A stretch of DNA of 64,000 bases, taken from Alligator mississippiensis. Taxonomy: Eukaryota; Chordata; Crocodylia; Alligatoridae. Below are positions 23,201-35,200 of this stretch, one piece after another. Every line of letters begins with the position of its first letter. Positions within the stretch are counted from its first letter, which is position 1. A model generated the notes under the pieces. The model saw nothing but the letters and a program-made list of their open reading frames with translations, ran no database searches and had not been told where the DNA came from. The DNA lies in assembly GCF_030867095.1 (NCBI RefSeq), contig NC_081835.1, forward strand, positions 47,537,892 through 47,601,891. Reading direction: 5' to 3'. The position numbers were made by a program, and so were the translations under genes.

Positions 23201-26200
23201 GGCACTTATCTAATAGCTGATTGAATCAGTTTTAGCCAACAGCACCAAAAAGCCCCACTGAAGTGCCCAGTCTTTACAGATGCTGTAGAGCTGGGCTGAA
23301 GTCACATGCTGCTTCCTCTGGTAAAGTATTTTTTGGTGTTTTTTTTAAACATCTGCAAGTGTGGCTCCATGGGTGCTGAGCCCCAAAGCATCCATGGAGT
23401 TGGCACCTATGTCCCCATCTGACACAGCCTAACCCCAGCTGCAGGGCTACTGTCCCACCATCATAACAGGTTGCCCAGAACCACCCTCCTCCTATGCAGT
23501 AAGGCCAATCTAGGAAGGAAGCTTTGTAGGCAAATGGGGGTAGAGGGTGATGGGGAAAAGTGAAAAGACTCCTTTTTCCCTAGGAGCAATGTTCAGTCTG
23601 GAGCAGGGTTACCACAGGAGAGAAGCAGCCTCTAAATGCAGAGGTAGGATCAGGTGTCGCCCACAAAAGATAAGAGCCCTCTGCTCACTGGGTCAGCAGG
23701 TTAAATGATTAAATGGAAGCTTCTGGTATTCCCTCCCTACCCAATGTCATGGAGGTGAAAAGATTAACTGGTGTCCCACACTTTGTGCCCATATCTATGA
23801 ATAGATGTCTTCCAGGGGAAAAGGTGGGACACAGACATGGGCTGCTTGGCCTGCAAGAGTCCTGGAAACCCTCAGGATTGGGAAAGGACATGGTAATCCC
23901 CGGTCCCAGACAGATGAGGAGACTTGGACAGCAGGGCAGAGGGCACTGATTTTAAGAGATGCCAGGTTTATAATTTGCTGAGGATCCTAGGTTAAGGTTA
24001 ACATTTGGGAACCACCTGTGCTTGCCAGCAGAGACTTTGTACTAGTTTGCCCTTGATTACTTTGGTTGGTCTGCTGAAGCGTCTGAGTGTGAGGACTTTC
24101 AAACTGGTTCTACTGGCCTGGCTTGCACCTGCACATTTATTGACATAAGCTACCTGGCTGCAAGCCAGGGTGAAACCAATATGGAAGCATCCAGAACTGC
24201 CTCAGGTTAACCAAACATGTATCAAATCACCCCTCTGGCTAAACAGGCCTCAGCCAGGTGTCCTGCAAATTAGCTCACTATCTCACTAACATCTACCCCT
24301 CTCTCCCACACAGAGTAGACCAGGCCAGGAAATCCATGCTGCCTGCCCCACTCTGACATGAACCTCTCACTGGTGAGGGGAAAAGCCTTCTGGAGCTTCA
24401 TCCTCCAGGCATGGTTTAGCCAAAAGGCAGGGACAGAGGTGTCCTCTGCCACTGAAGCATGCTGCAAAGGAGCACAACCAGGCAAAAATGAGGAGCAAAG
24501 TCTAAGAGTCAATGAGAGGATGTAAATTGGAAGGGATGAAGGGGTATGACTGCAACCAGACAAGAAGCTAGAGTACCTTGGGAGGGCTGAGATCATGGGT
24601 CTGGCAGCAACAGGAAGTCTCTCTCCTGCTGTCCAGGCGCCAATTCTCCCTCTTGCTCCCTGACTACAAGCCCTTGCTAGAGCACAGCAAATGGGGCTCT
24701 CCCAAGGCAGGAGTTGTGGGGAGGGAGTGGGGCAGGGGGAGCGCGGCAGGGGGAGCCCCCATGTTTCACTGCTTTTCACTTCCTCTGCTGGCTACAGTTG
24801 ATTCTATGCCAATTCCAAGGAGGCCCCTACCCCCACCCTTACGAGATGGACACCAGAGATACCTCACCTTCAGTTTCTCATACTTCTTGGAGTAGGCATC
24901 CATAGCTTCCTTAACCTGGTCTGGGAGCTCCAGCTTCTCCTCTTTCAGTGGGGGCCAAAACTCGCTGGACAGGATAACAGCAACAAGACTGAAAGGGGGT
25001 TTCTCCTCCTCTGGGAGCTTCTCCTCCTCATCACGGATGTTGGTATTAATGCGTCGTGAGTCAGCCATATCCTAGCAAGAGAGGCAGGATATGGCATCCA
25101 GTGTGAAGTGCCTGCTCTTCTCCCAGGCAAGCCCCTAGAGCAGGACCAATACCAACCCCCTGCAGGGCTGGAGAGCTCCCAGGGCACATCCCAAAGGAGA
25201 ACAGGCTCAAGCTGCAGAAGGGGTCATGACAACAGTTTGCAGGGGAAGATGAGGCTACAACCTCTAGTCATCACCAAGCACCCAAAAGGAGAGCCAGAGT
25301 GATGTTGAGAAAGGATCTGAGAACACCAGCAACAAAAGAGAAGCTGAGATGGCTCTGTGCCTAGAGACATGCAAAAGGAGACTGGGTTTCATCTAGCAGA
25401 GGGGGTCAGAAATCAGGAGAATCTCTTGTGCTGGGACCCAGGTGTGGCACTGATCAGCCTGAGGAAAGGCCCCTACATGGCTTCTCCTGCCCTAGGTAGA
25501 AGGCAGGACAGGAAAGGCCTACAGGCCCAACCTGTACACCCATGCATCAGACCATCAGACTGCTGAGCAGGGAGAAGGGGGTGGCTCTGGCTGAAATGTC
25601 AAGCAATTAGGGGACCAGAAGTGCTCGGGAAACAGCTGATCAGGAAGACTGGAAACAGGCAAGGCAATCCACTCCTAGAGGGCCCTGGATCCAACCTGGT
25701 AGTGTCTATCACCTGCCCTAAATACGCCGAGGCAGAGCCCAAAGCACTGTTGCTCATGGTCTTCATAGAGACTTCTGGGGATGCAGCTCCTGCTCCAGAA
25801 GGAGCTTAGCCCAGTGGCAGGCAGAGCTGGCCAGATAGCTGTGAGGACAACAGCTCCAGAGCCAAGGCAGCCCTACCTCAGATCAAATGGCCAACCCACA
25901 GGATTCAGAACAGGGAAGGATTTTGAGCATGGTTACGGTAGCTTTTGACTACCCTCACAAGGCCCCTTTCCCACAGCCCTGCAGGGTCTTCTGTCCCCTC
26001 CCACCAAAGCTCCAATCTCTCTGGCACACCCAAACCACTGGGGCTGGAAAAACCAAGAGCCTACCTTTAACATGACCTCACAATAGTGCATCTGGGCTTC
26101 TCCAAATCGCAGCTTCAGCAGCTCCACATTGCGAATTTCCCTAATGCCAAGAGACAGAGAATAGGATACAAATCCTGGCAAGGGGTAGCCCTTCCATCCT

Positions 26201-29200
26201 AGCAGAGCAAAGTAGGGATGGCAGCAGCCCTGGAGGCGCACTTACTTGAGCATGCTGCCCTGCAGTCTACACTCCCCAAGGGAAGCTACAGGATCCCAGG
26301 GAGAAGGGATCCAGATGCATCTCCTGCACTCTCCTGGCCAGGCAGTGCTGGAGCCGTGTAAGCCATTTGCACCACTTCCAGGTGGGATAGCAGTTTGCCC
26401 AACTACTCCATCCACTCCCCCTGCTAAGCCAAGAGTAGCCCCCAGTGTCCTTGCCAACCACTCATGCCAAACTACCCAGAAAGGGGGCAGGTTTAATTAG
26501 CCCCATGTCAGATATGGAAAACCATCATCTGGCTTGTGGTCAGCAAGTAAGTTAGAAACAGAGATGGGTCTCATGACTCCCCAATCCTGAACCCTAGTTC
26601 CTGTCACAGGCTGTTCTCCCACACGAAGCAACCTGGAGGGTGTCAGTACCACCAGAACAGGCATGACTGAGCCCAGGGGGTACCTGGGGAACTGCAAAGC
26701 TACTTGGCTAGTAGAGGCCTACTTTCTTCCACTGTTTCTTCACTTAGTCGGCAGACAGCAGTGTGTCACTGCCTCAGAGCCCCACAGCACAAGCCAGGTC
26801 TGCAAGATTCCTAATTCAGCTCTGTGGCTCAAATTACCCCAAATCCCTTTGAATTACCCAAGCCCAAAGAACTAGGTCCCCTGCCTTTGATGGCCCCTGC
26901 TACCTTCCTGGCCCATGCCAAATGAAGCCAGGAGCTATTTGACTTCATTCTCCCCAGAGAGTGCCCAAGTCCATAGCAATGGGCCAAAGGGGTTGGCATG
27001 TGGATCTCAGGCTGTGAGCACAGAGATGCAGAGGAAACAAAGCAAGGCAAACCCTTTCTAGGACTGTCTGGGCCCAAGGCAAAGCCTTGCCAAGGGACTT
27101 CCTCTACACAGCCTCAGGGCTTGGGCTGGCCTCACCTTTCCGCGCTGTAGTTGAATTGGTGCAGCAGCCGGTCAGCAAGCAATGTGCGATATTCATTGAT
27201 GAACAGGTCTTTGCTGCCATAGATGCTCACCAGCAGGCTGATAATGTCTGAGGAGCGGCGTTTGGAGCTCGACTTCCCTAACAAGACATGTCAGACCACA
27301 CTGTGAGGGAGATGCCCAATTGTCTCATCCCTGGCAATTGGGAGATGCCCAACTGTCTCATCTCAAGCTCTGGCTCATTTAGGGCTGGGGACTACCAGCA
27401 CTCACAGAGCATCCCAAAGGGGAAATAACAGGTAGTGGGACATTTGTGGAAGGATGCTTGCAGCTAGGGCCTCCTGATCCTCATGTCTAACCTGGGTCTG
27501 CATCAACTGGATCAGGCACCCAATCTTCTGGCTCTGAGATGTCATCATCACTCTCCTGGCCATTTTCCAGCGTCACTGGGTCAGCTTTGGAGAGCTCGTT
27601 TGCTAAGTCACCAGATCCTTCAGCATCACCTGTGAGACCTGCCACAATCTGTCGTACTGTGTCCTCCCTGGTCCTGTCCGAAAGCAGAAAATAAATTGTG
27701 AGCAGGATGGATGGGAGAGGAAGTAAACATGGCAGAGCCACCTCAGAGCTCCTTACCTCAGGTACTTCCTGATAGGCTCACAAGCCACCTCCAGAATAAC
27801 CATGGAAGGGTCCAGCTCCCTCAATGCCTTGATGGCCGAGATGTAGAGAGTAATGATGTCTGAGGTGTTGACCCCTGGAGCAAAAGGGGAAGGGCAGGTA
27901 GAATCTCAGAGAAGAGGACAAATACTTGGATGTAAAAAGGGCCCAAAGGGAGTCTCCCAGGGCTTGTCCACACTGCGGAGGTGGAGTGTATCAGCCAGAC
28001 TGGACCTGAATATACCTTGCCCATCCATACGCAGGCACATTTCACACGTGAAAAATACATTGGTGAGGCTGCTTGGGGATCTCTCTCCATTACCTGAAGC
28101 AAGAGAGACCTGTGGGCTCAAGCCACGCAGCACTTTGGAGAGGTCCTCACTCAGACAAGCACAGTTGGGCTGGAGCTGGGCCACCCTTCTAGCTCCAATT
28201 CCTTACCACAGTGCAGAGTATATGTAAGAAGCAGAGATGCTTGGGCTCAATGTTTGGGACAAGAAACACCCGCAACACAGCACTGAGCACCAGGAAGAAC
28301 ATAGCATGGCAGGGACCTGACAGCATGCTGCCCCACTCTCACATTGTCATGCTCCTCTGCACAGTGCCAGAGCTGCTCTGCAGAAGATACCTACTCACTT
28401 GTACAAAGCCCCGTCACAGTCCCTTCATAGAGACTCATATGAGGTGGAAATACCTACCTGGGTGAAGAAGTCGCATTTCCAGAGCACTTTTCAGGGAACT
28501 GAGCAGTTGCTGCCTCTGATTAGTCCTTTCCAAGCAGAACTTGAGATCCTCCACAGCTGGCTTTGACTCTGGAAAATCTACAGGCAAATAAGCAATCAGA
28601 AAGGTGCCAGACTGCATAAAGAAGAGGAGTGGAAGACATGGCATCATGGACAGCACCTTGTGCATTCCAGGGAGGGGTAAGTGGGGCCTGCACAACCAAG
28701 GAGAAGGCATGGGCTGGTAAACAAGGGGAGAGCAAGCTAGCATGGTATGGGCAGAGATCACCATTACCTCGTATAATGCTGAAGAGCTCTTCAATACGCA
28801 TGCTGGCATAGATACGGTAGAAGAACCTCTGGACATGGCACCGCCAGCGCTTCAGGGTACTGCTGGCCTCCAGGTCAGGGTGGGCAACAGGGTTGTCCTG
28901 GAGGAACACTCTGCTGAGCCAGCCAATCACCTTCTCAATCCACTACAAGAGACAGAAAATAAAGAGGATAAGAATGTAATTAATGCCAATCATCGTGGTT
29001 TTAGGGAAAACATCTCCCATCCAACACATTATATTTCATTTTTTTTGGTAAGATTACAGGCTTGGTTGATACTATACCTAGGCAGATACCTTTAAATAAA
29101 GTGCATGTTACATGTCGTACGAACCGAGTCACCAACAGATAGCACTGAGTTATTGTCATTTGGGAATCACCATTGAAAAAAGGTGCTTCTAGTGAGGTTC

Positions 29201-32200
29201 AAAAAGGCTGGTACCTCGACCTGGTGCTATAAAACATTTTCATCAGTTACTTGTAAGCAAATAATAATAACATATCACTGCTGATAATATTTGCAGATTA
29301 TGCAAAGATTGGAGGGGTGGTAATGAGAAGGCCACAGCAGTCATGCAGAGCCAGGCCCATTCAAACAACATGCTTTTTAATACAAGAAAATTCAAGATCA
29401 TTCATCTAGGAATAAGGAATGCAGGTCCTGCCAACAGAACAGGGAGTCTGTGTTCTGGAAAGCAGTGACTCGGAAAAGGATTTAGAGCTGACAATAGATA
29501 AACAACTCCACATGTGTTCCCCATAAGCTGCTGGCAAAAATGGCTAGCATGATCCTTGCAGCCAGGGAAGCCATGAGGTGATTTCGCTTCTGTGTATGGC
29601 ACCGGTGAGACAGACACTGGACTAAAGCAGCATCCAGCCTGGGATAGGGCCAGCATTTGTAAAAAGATGCTGAAAAACTGGAAAAGGTACAAAAAAACGA
29701 TGAAAGTTATTTGAGAGCTGGAGAAAATGCCTGTCAAGAGAGCCTTAAAAACTCAGTCTTTATATTGACAAAGCCAGCAGATTGCCATGTGACTCCGCAG
29801 GGCTGCTTCAGTACATTTCTTGAGGCGTTGGATAATGGATACTAAAGGGCTCCTTACTCTCATAGAGAAAAACATAACAGGACATGATGACTGAGAGTGG
29901 AACCTAAGCAATGAGGGTGAGCAACCATTGGAATAAACCACCAAAAGACATGGTAGATTCTCCATCCTTAGTTGCCTTCAAATCCAAGACTGCCAGCTCC
30001 TGGGAAGATATGCTTTATCCCAACATGTTCCTGGATTCTTTCCTTAGATTCAGTGACAAAAGAAGGGGCAGCTGGGATCACCCTGTATAACCTGGGCTGT
30101 CCCTGAATGAATTCTTAATTAATATGGGTGAAACCGAGTGAAATATTATTACTTCCTGTAATACACAGGGAATCAGGTTAGATCAGGGATCAGCAATGGT
30201 TTTTGGCAGAGTGCCAAAAATAGTTTCAACCTCAACTTGTAAGATGTTGGTGTGCCAGGAGTGGACGTCAGGGAACTGCAAGGGGCTCAATCTTTGTTGT
30301 GGTAGTACAGCCCTGGCTACTTCCCTACCATCCACCCCAAGATGTGCATGCCAAGCAAAATGCCTTCACAAGCCACACTGGCACATGTGCTGGGGGCTGC
30401 CTACCCCTGGGTTAGATAATCTAATGGTGCTTTCTGGCTTTAAACAGAAATGCAGAGCTTTCGCTATCTCTTCTACCAGCCACTGGGGATCCTGGATGAT
30501 CAGACAAGGCCTTTTCCAAATAAGCTGATATGAAAATAAGCCTCTTTAACTTGCAACTGAAGTGGGCACATGTTGCCTTAGTGACAGTCCCTAGTCAGTG
30601 TGGGGCTTACCTCCTGGAACTCGTTCAGAAAAGAGCGCTCGTATTCACCCCTGCATCTCCGCTCCATCCTCTCCTCAATCATCTTGTGCAGGATAGTTGT
30701 CACAGCATCAGAACTCACCCTTTCCAACAGGTTCAGCCTGTGGCTGCAGATATAGAGAGGGGGCTTCGTTTACAGCACACAGAGAAAAGCACAAAGCAAA
30801 TGCCTAATAATGGAGCCTGGGAAGAAGGGAAGATGATCCCCACCTAGAAGAGGGTAAAATTGTGTGTCTACTTCAGGGCAACCGTCATGGTGTACATTTC
30901 TAGCTGGATCACCTGGCTTCTAGTCTGTGAAGAGAATTGGTTTTTCTCAGTCAGCAGGATGGCTATTTGGGGAGGATTGTCATCCAATAGGAAGCAAAAA
31001 TAAAAATGAGGCAACTGGACCCAAATTTATATCATCAATAATTAATCAGCTAGGACTAATTAAAGAGCATAAGCATTTTGCAAGATCTAGGCAGGAAAGA
31101 AACTCCTTTCCAAAAACTTACAAACACACTGCTTTTTCAAAGATTTTTCAAGCAGTGCAGAGGAAGTAAGGAGTCATAGCTTTAAACATTTCATTTATTT
31201 CTAACATATGATATTGTAAAGAGCTAAATGTTTAACAGTTCCAGGTACATTTTAATTTCGGCTATTTGTGTTACGTGTTCATAGCACATGCTACTATTGG
31301 GCCCCAGATTGCAGCTATGCAAGAAGGAAAAAAAACCTAGGAGTCAAACATCACCTGCAAAGCAAGTGCATAAACAGGTTTACTCTTTAGGAGTAATCTT
31401 CAGGACATACAAAATCATAAGCCATTGCTTCCAGTCCATGCTGATGGATTGGAGAACTGGAGAGATAGCTCTCACCCCTCAAGTAAAGAGAGGAGGGCTA
31501 GATTTTCAGCAAAGGGACTATCTGGAGCTTGTATAAAGTTGATATAAAAAATAAAAAGCCAGAGGTTTTAAACAGAATAGGAATCCCTGAACCTTTCCAG
31601 AGTTCAGGATCCACTTTTGCTTGCTGTTTTATATCCAGGGATCCTGGTTTTCCCCAATAAAAAAACCTGCAAATTGTCTGATAAAAAACCCGCAAAATTT
31701 CTTATTAAAACTCCATGATTAAAATGAAAGGGCACTAATAGAGAGAGAGAGAGAGAGAGCGAGAGAGAGGTATCAGTTGAACACAATACTTTCTTGATAA
31801 TATTTATCATTTAAAGGAATTTGGAAGCCTACCTGTGCCTCAATCATTATAATTAAATAAGTTCTAAACACCTATAAATTTTGGTATTTGATTTTGGGTT
31901 ATCATGGAAAATCAGAGCTCCCTCTGCCCCCTTAGCTCACAGAACACAGGTCCAGGTCCCTCACTCCCAAGCCACAGCCCCCCCAGCCCTGCTGGTGCTC
32001 CTCAATGCTCACCCACAGCCCGCTGGACCTTGCCAGTGCCCCTCACTCCTCCGCACAGCTCCCCCAGCCCTGCTGGTGTCCCTCACCCCCCACCCACAGC
32101 CCCCTGCCCCCCTAGCCATACCAGAGTGGGCCCCCAGCTGGCAGGGTTACAGGGCCAGGGGTCCAGGTCCGCAGCGCTCTGCCCCTTGCAGCAGCTCCAC

Positions 32201-35200
32201 AGCCCCAGCTGCCACCCACAGGAGGTGGCAGCTGCTGCAGCGGAGTGAAGCGGAGCACACCCCCTCCCCTGCCAGCTGTGGGCTTGGGTGGGGCCAGCTA
32301 CCCATCGCTGCGCTCACTCGTGCCCCCTGATCTGTGCATGGCGCAGGGATGGGCTGCCTGCTGCGGGCTTGGGCTCCCCACCCTACTGCCCCCCCCCAGG
32401 CTCTCCGCAGCCCAGCAGGTGTGACCCAGTGTGGCAAAAAAGAGCGGGGCTACACACGGAAGCTCACTGCTGCTGCAAGCTCTGGGCTGCCCTGGCAAGG
32501 CACCCCCTGCCTGCATGGCAGCAACGAGGGCAGTGGTGTAGGGTTGTACCCCTCTTTGCTGCCATGTGGGCAGGGGATGCCTTGCCAGGGCAGTGTGGAG
32601 CTCTCAGCAGCAACGAACTTCCCCACGAGGCCCTGCTCTGCCCTGCCCTGCCCTGCTGGATCACACCCACCAGGCTGTGGAGGTCCCAGGGGAGGGCAGC
32701 AGGGTGGGGAACCCAAGCCCACAGCAGGCAGCCCGCCCCTGCCCAAATCCCCTACCCTGAGCACAGATCTGGGGGGTATGGGAGCCTCCTGTCTTGCAAG
32801 GAGCGCGCACAGTGGTGGGGAGCTGGCCCCACCCCCTGAACGAAGTGCCCACAGGCCCTGTCCCGCTTCTCGCCAGGGCCCTGAAGCTGCGCGTTCTGAC
32901 CCCAGGCCACACACCCCACACACCCTCCTGGCTGGGCAACAGCTTCAGCCCCAGCCTCACCCCCACCCAACTCCCCCCTTCCCTATGGGGGCTTCAATCC
33001 CCCTCCGCTCTTCCCTGCCCCTGCTGCTGCCAGACCTACCTGCAGAGCAGCTCTCCAGGCTGCCTGGTGGCCATGTGTGTATACATACACATGACACCCC
33101 CTGCCTGAGCACCCTCCTGCTGCTCCCCCCAGCCCCTTGCAGGCTGGAACTCTACCAGCCTGCAGAGAGCTCTTTGCAAAAGTGCAAAATCTGTGGGTTT
33201 CTCCATTAAAATGAAAAATCCATGTTTTCCTTGGGTAAAGGGGGAAACTGCATTTTTCTGTTTTTCCATGGGAAACGGAAAACCCGGATCCCTGGTTATA
33301 TTCACACGAGCTCTCCAGTTGCTTGTAATATCCTCTAGCTAACACACTGCAGATAAGAACTGCTTTCTAATGGAAAAACAAGCAAATATTTTCTAAACTC
33401 CTGTTCAGGCCTTATGTAGTGCCTCTTACATATCATCCTTAAGGTCCCAACAGAAGCATTAACGAGGCCACACTACACACGCAGGGTATGTGTGCACTAT
33501 TTAGTACCTTGAAATTTGGCCAACTTCTTCAAGATCTTTAGTAGGCAAACGTGGACCCTTCTGGATCCCAGTGTATGCGCAAGAGGTCACAAGGACCTTC
33601 AATGCATTTGGCTACAAGTATGGAGAAGTGGGGGGGTGCCCAGACCTTCTATTCCCCCTTTAGCCCATTGAGACAGTATCCAAAGGCCAGACAGTATGGA
33701 CATTTGGTGCCTCGACAGCTGTAGTTATAGGTGCATCCAAGAATCAAATCCAGGTCTCTCATGTGGCAGACAAGGATTCAACCACTGAACCACAACAGCA
33801 GGTTCAAGATCTTTAGCATCTGGGGAAAAGAAAATATTTCGCCTAGAATCATTGTCCCCAAAGGGAATACAAGCCTAAAGGGAGGTGATAATCTCACAGC
33901 AGTTACCAGGACCACTCTCCTGTTTGTCAAAGATCTGCTGTAGCTCAGCCACAGGTTATGGGCTAGATGCAGAAATCACTGGGCAAGATTTTCTGGACAA
34001 TGCCTTGCAAGAAGCAGACTAGGTTAGGATGGACCTTTCTGACTTTCATACCCATGACAGGCCTGTAGACAGTCTACTTTCTAAATGGTATATTGATTCT
34101 GTCCAACAAATCCCTTTCCTCCCTCCCTCCAGGATACATACAGGATCTCACTGAGCTGCTGAAATTGCTCCATGGCTGTGGGACACCAGCACTGGTCTTT
34201 CTTACTGTTGCAGCCTGCACACTGCTGGCTGTCTCCTCCTCCCTCTTCTGTATCACTCTCTTGATCATTTTCACTCATACTGCTCTCACACTCATTCATT
34301 CCATCTTCTCCTTTCTTCCACTGCTGCATATATATCCTGAAGGTGCGGCTGTAGAACTGCTGGATCATCTCCTGGAAGGTCTTTGTAGTGGAGAAGAAGA
34401 GGATGGCTTTAAACATGGTGTACACTTTCTCTCGTAGCATCTGGGAACCCGTTCCAAGGAGCAAGCCTGCTTTGGTCCATTTTTCCAGAAGATCTAGACT
34501 GTTTAGATAAGGGTCTAGGCGGCACTTGAGCAGACAAAAAGCATCCAGGAGGAGTAAGGAGCACTGGGGCTCCTCAGCTGTGTTTTCATACTGGCCAATG
34601 CAGTTCCAGAATTCAGGAGCTATATTTGTCTGAAGATCTGTCTGTAAAACTTGAATGAACCATTCCTCTATGACACAGTGCAAGTCATAGCTCCGCAGCA
34701 CTTCCAAAGCGGCCTGCAAGTCGCTGTCCTTCAGCGGTTCCACTGGTCCAGACCTGGGTGCTGCCTAGAGAGAGACACCAAGGTAAACGAAAGCAGGGAC
34801 TCCTGAAGGGTGACTGAGGCTGGAGAGACAACCGGACTCAGGGGGCAGTCTACAGATGGAGCCACTCACCAGCCGACCCTTTGCTCTTGTCCACAGTAGG
34901 GCATAGCAGGGACTGAAAGCTACCAACTAACTGGCATCCGGCATCCCTCCTGGGCAGAGGGGCGGAGGTCTCAGCCCCACTCCTAATGGGTCGCTGTTCA
35001 CATCACAAGGGCGACTGCTGTTGTGGTATTAATGCCGACTGCATCCCCAGCTGACATGGGAGCCGTGACCCGAACGGGCCCCGCTCCATCCCCTCTGCGG
35101 GTCACGGGCCACTGCCAGGCTCTCTCCAGCCTGAGCCAGCACACGAGGATGTCCTGCGCCAGGGCCGTCAGGGCGAGGCCTTCCACGGCATCGCTGCACT

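Noticed and set aside
32334-33209. 291-codon open frame on the plus strand
   Set aside because: It lies wholly inside the GC-rich foldback element, and its Pro/Ala/Ser-rich product follows from composition.
34081-34141. Extension of ANAPC2 exon 2 in frame past 34142
   Set aside because: The extra residues have no counterpart in the family, and a GTATGT donor at 34141 restores the conserved junction with exon 3.
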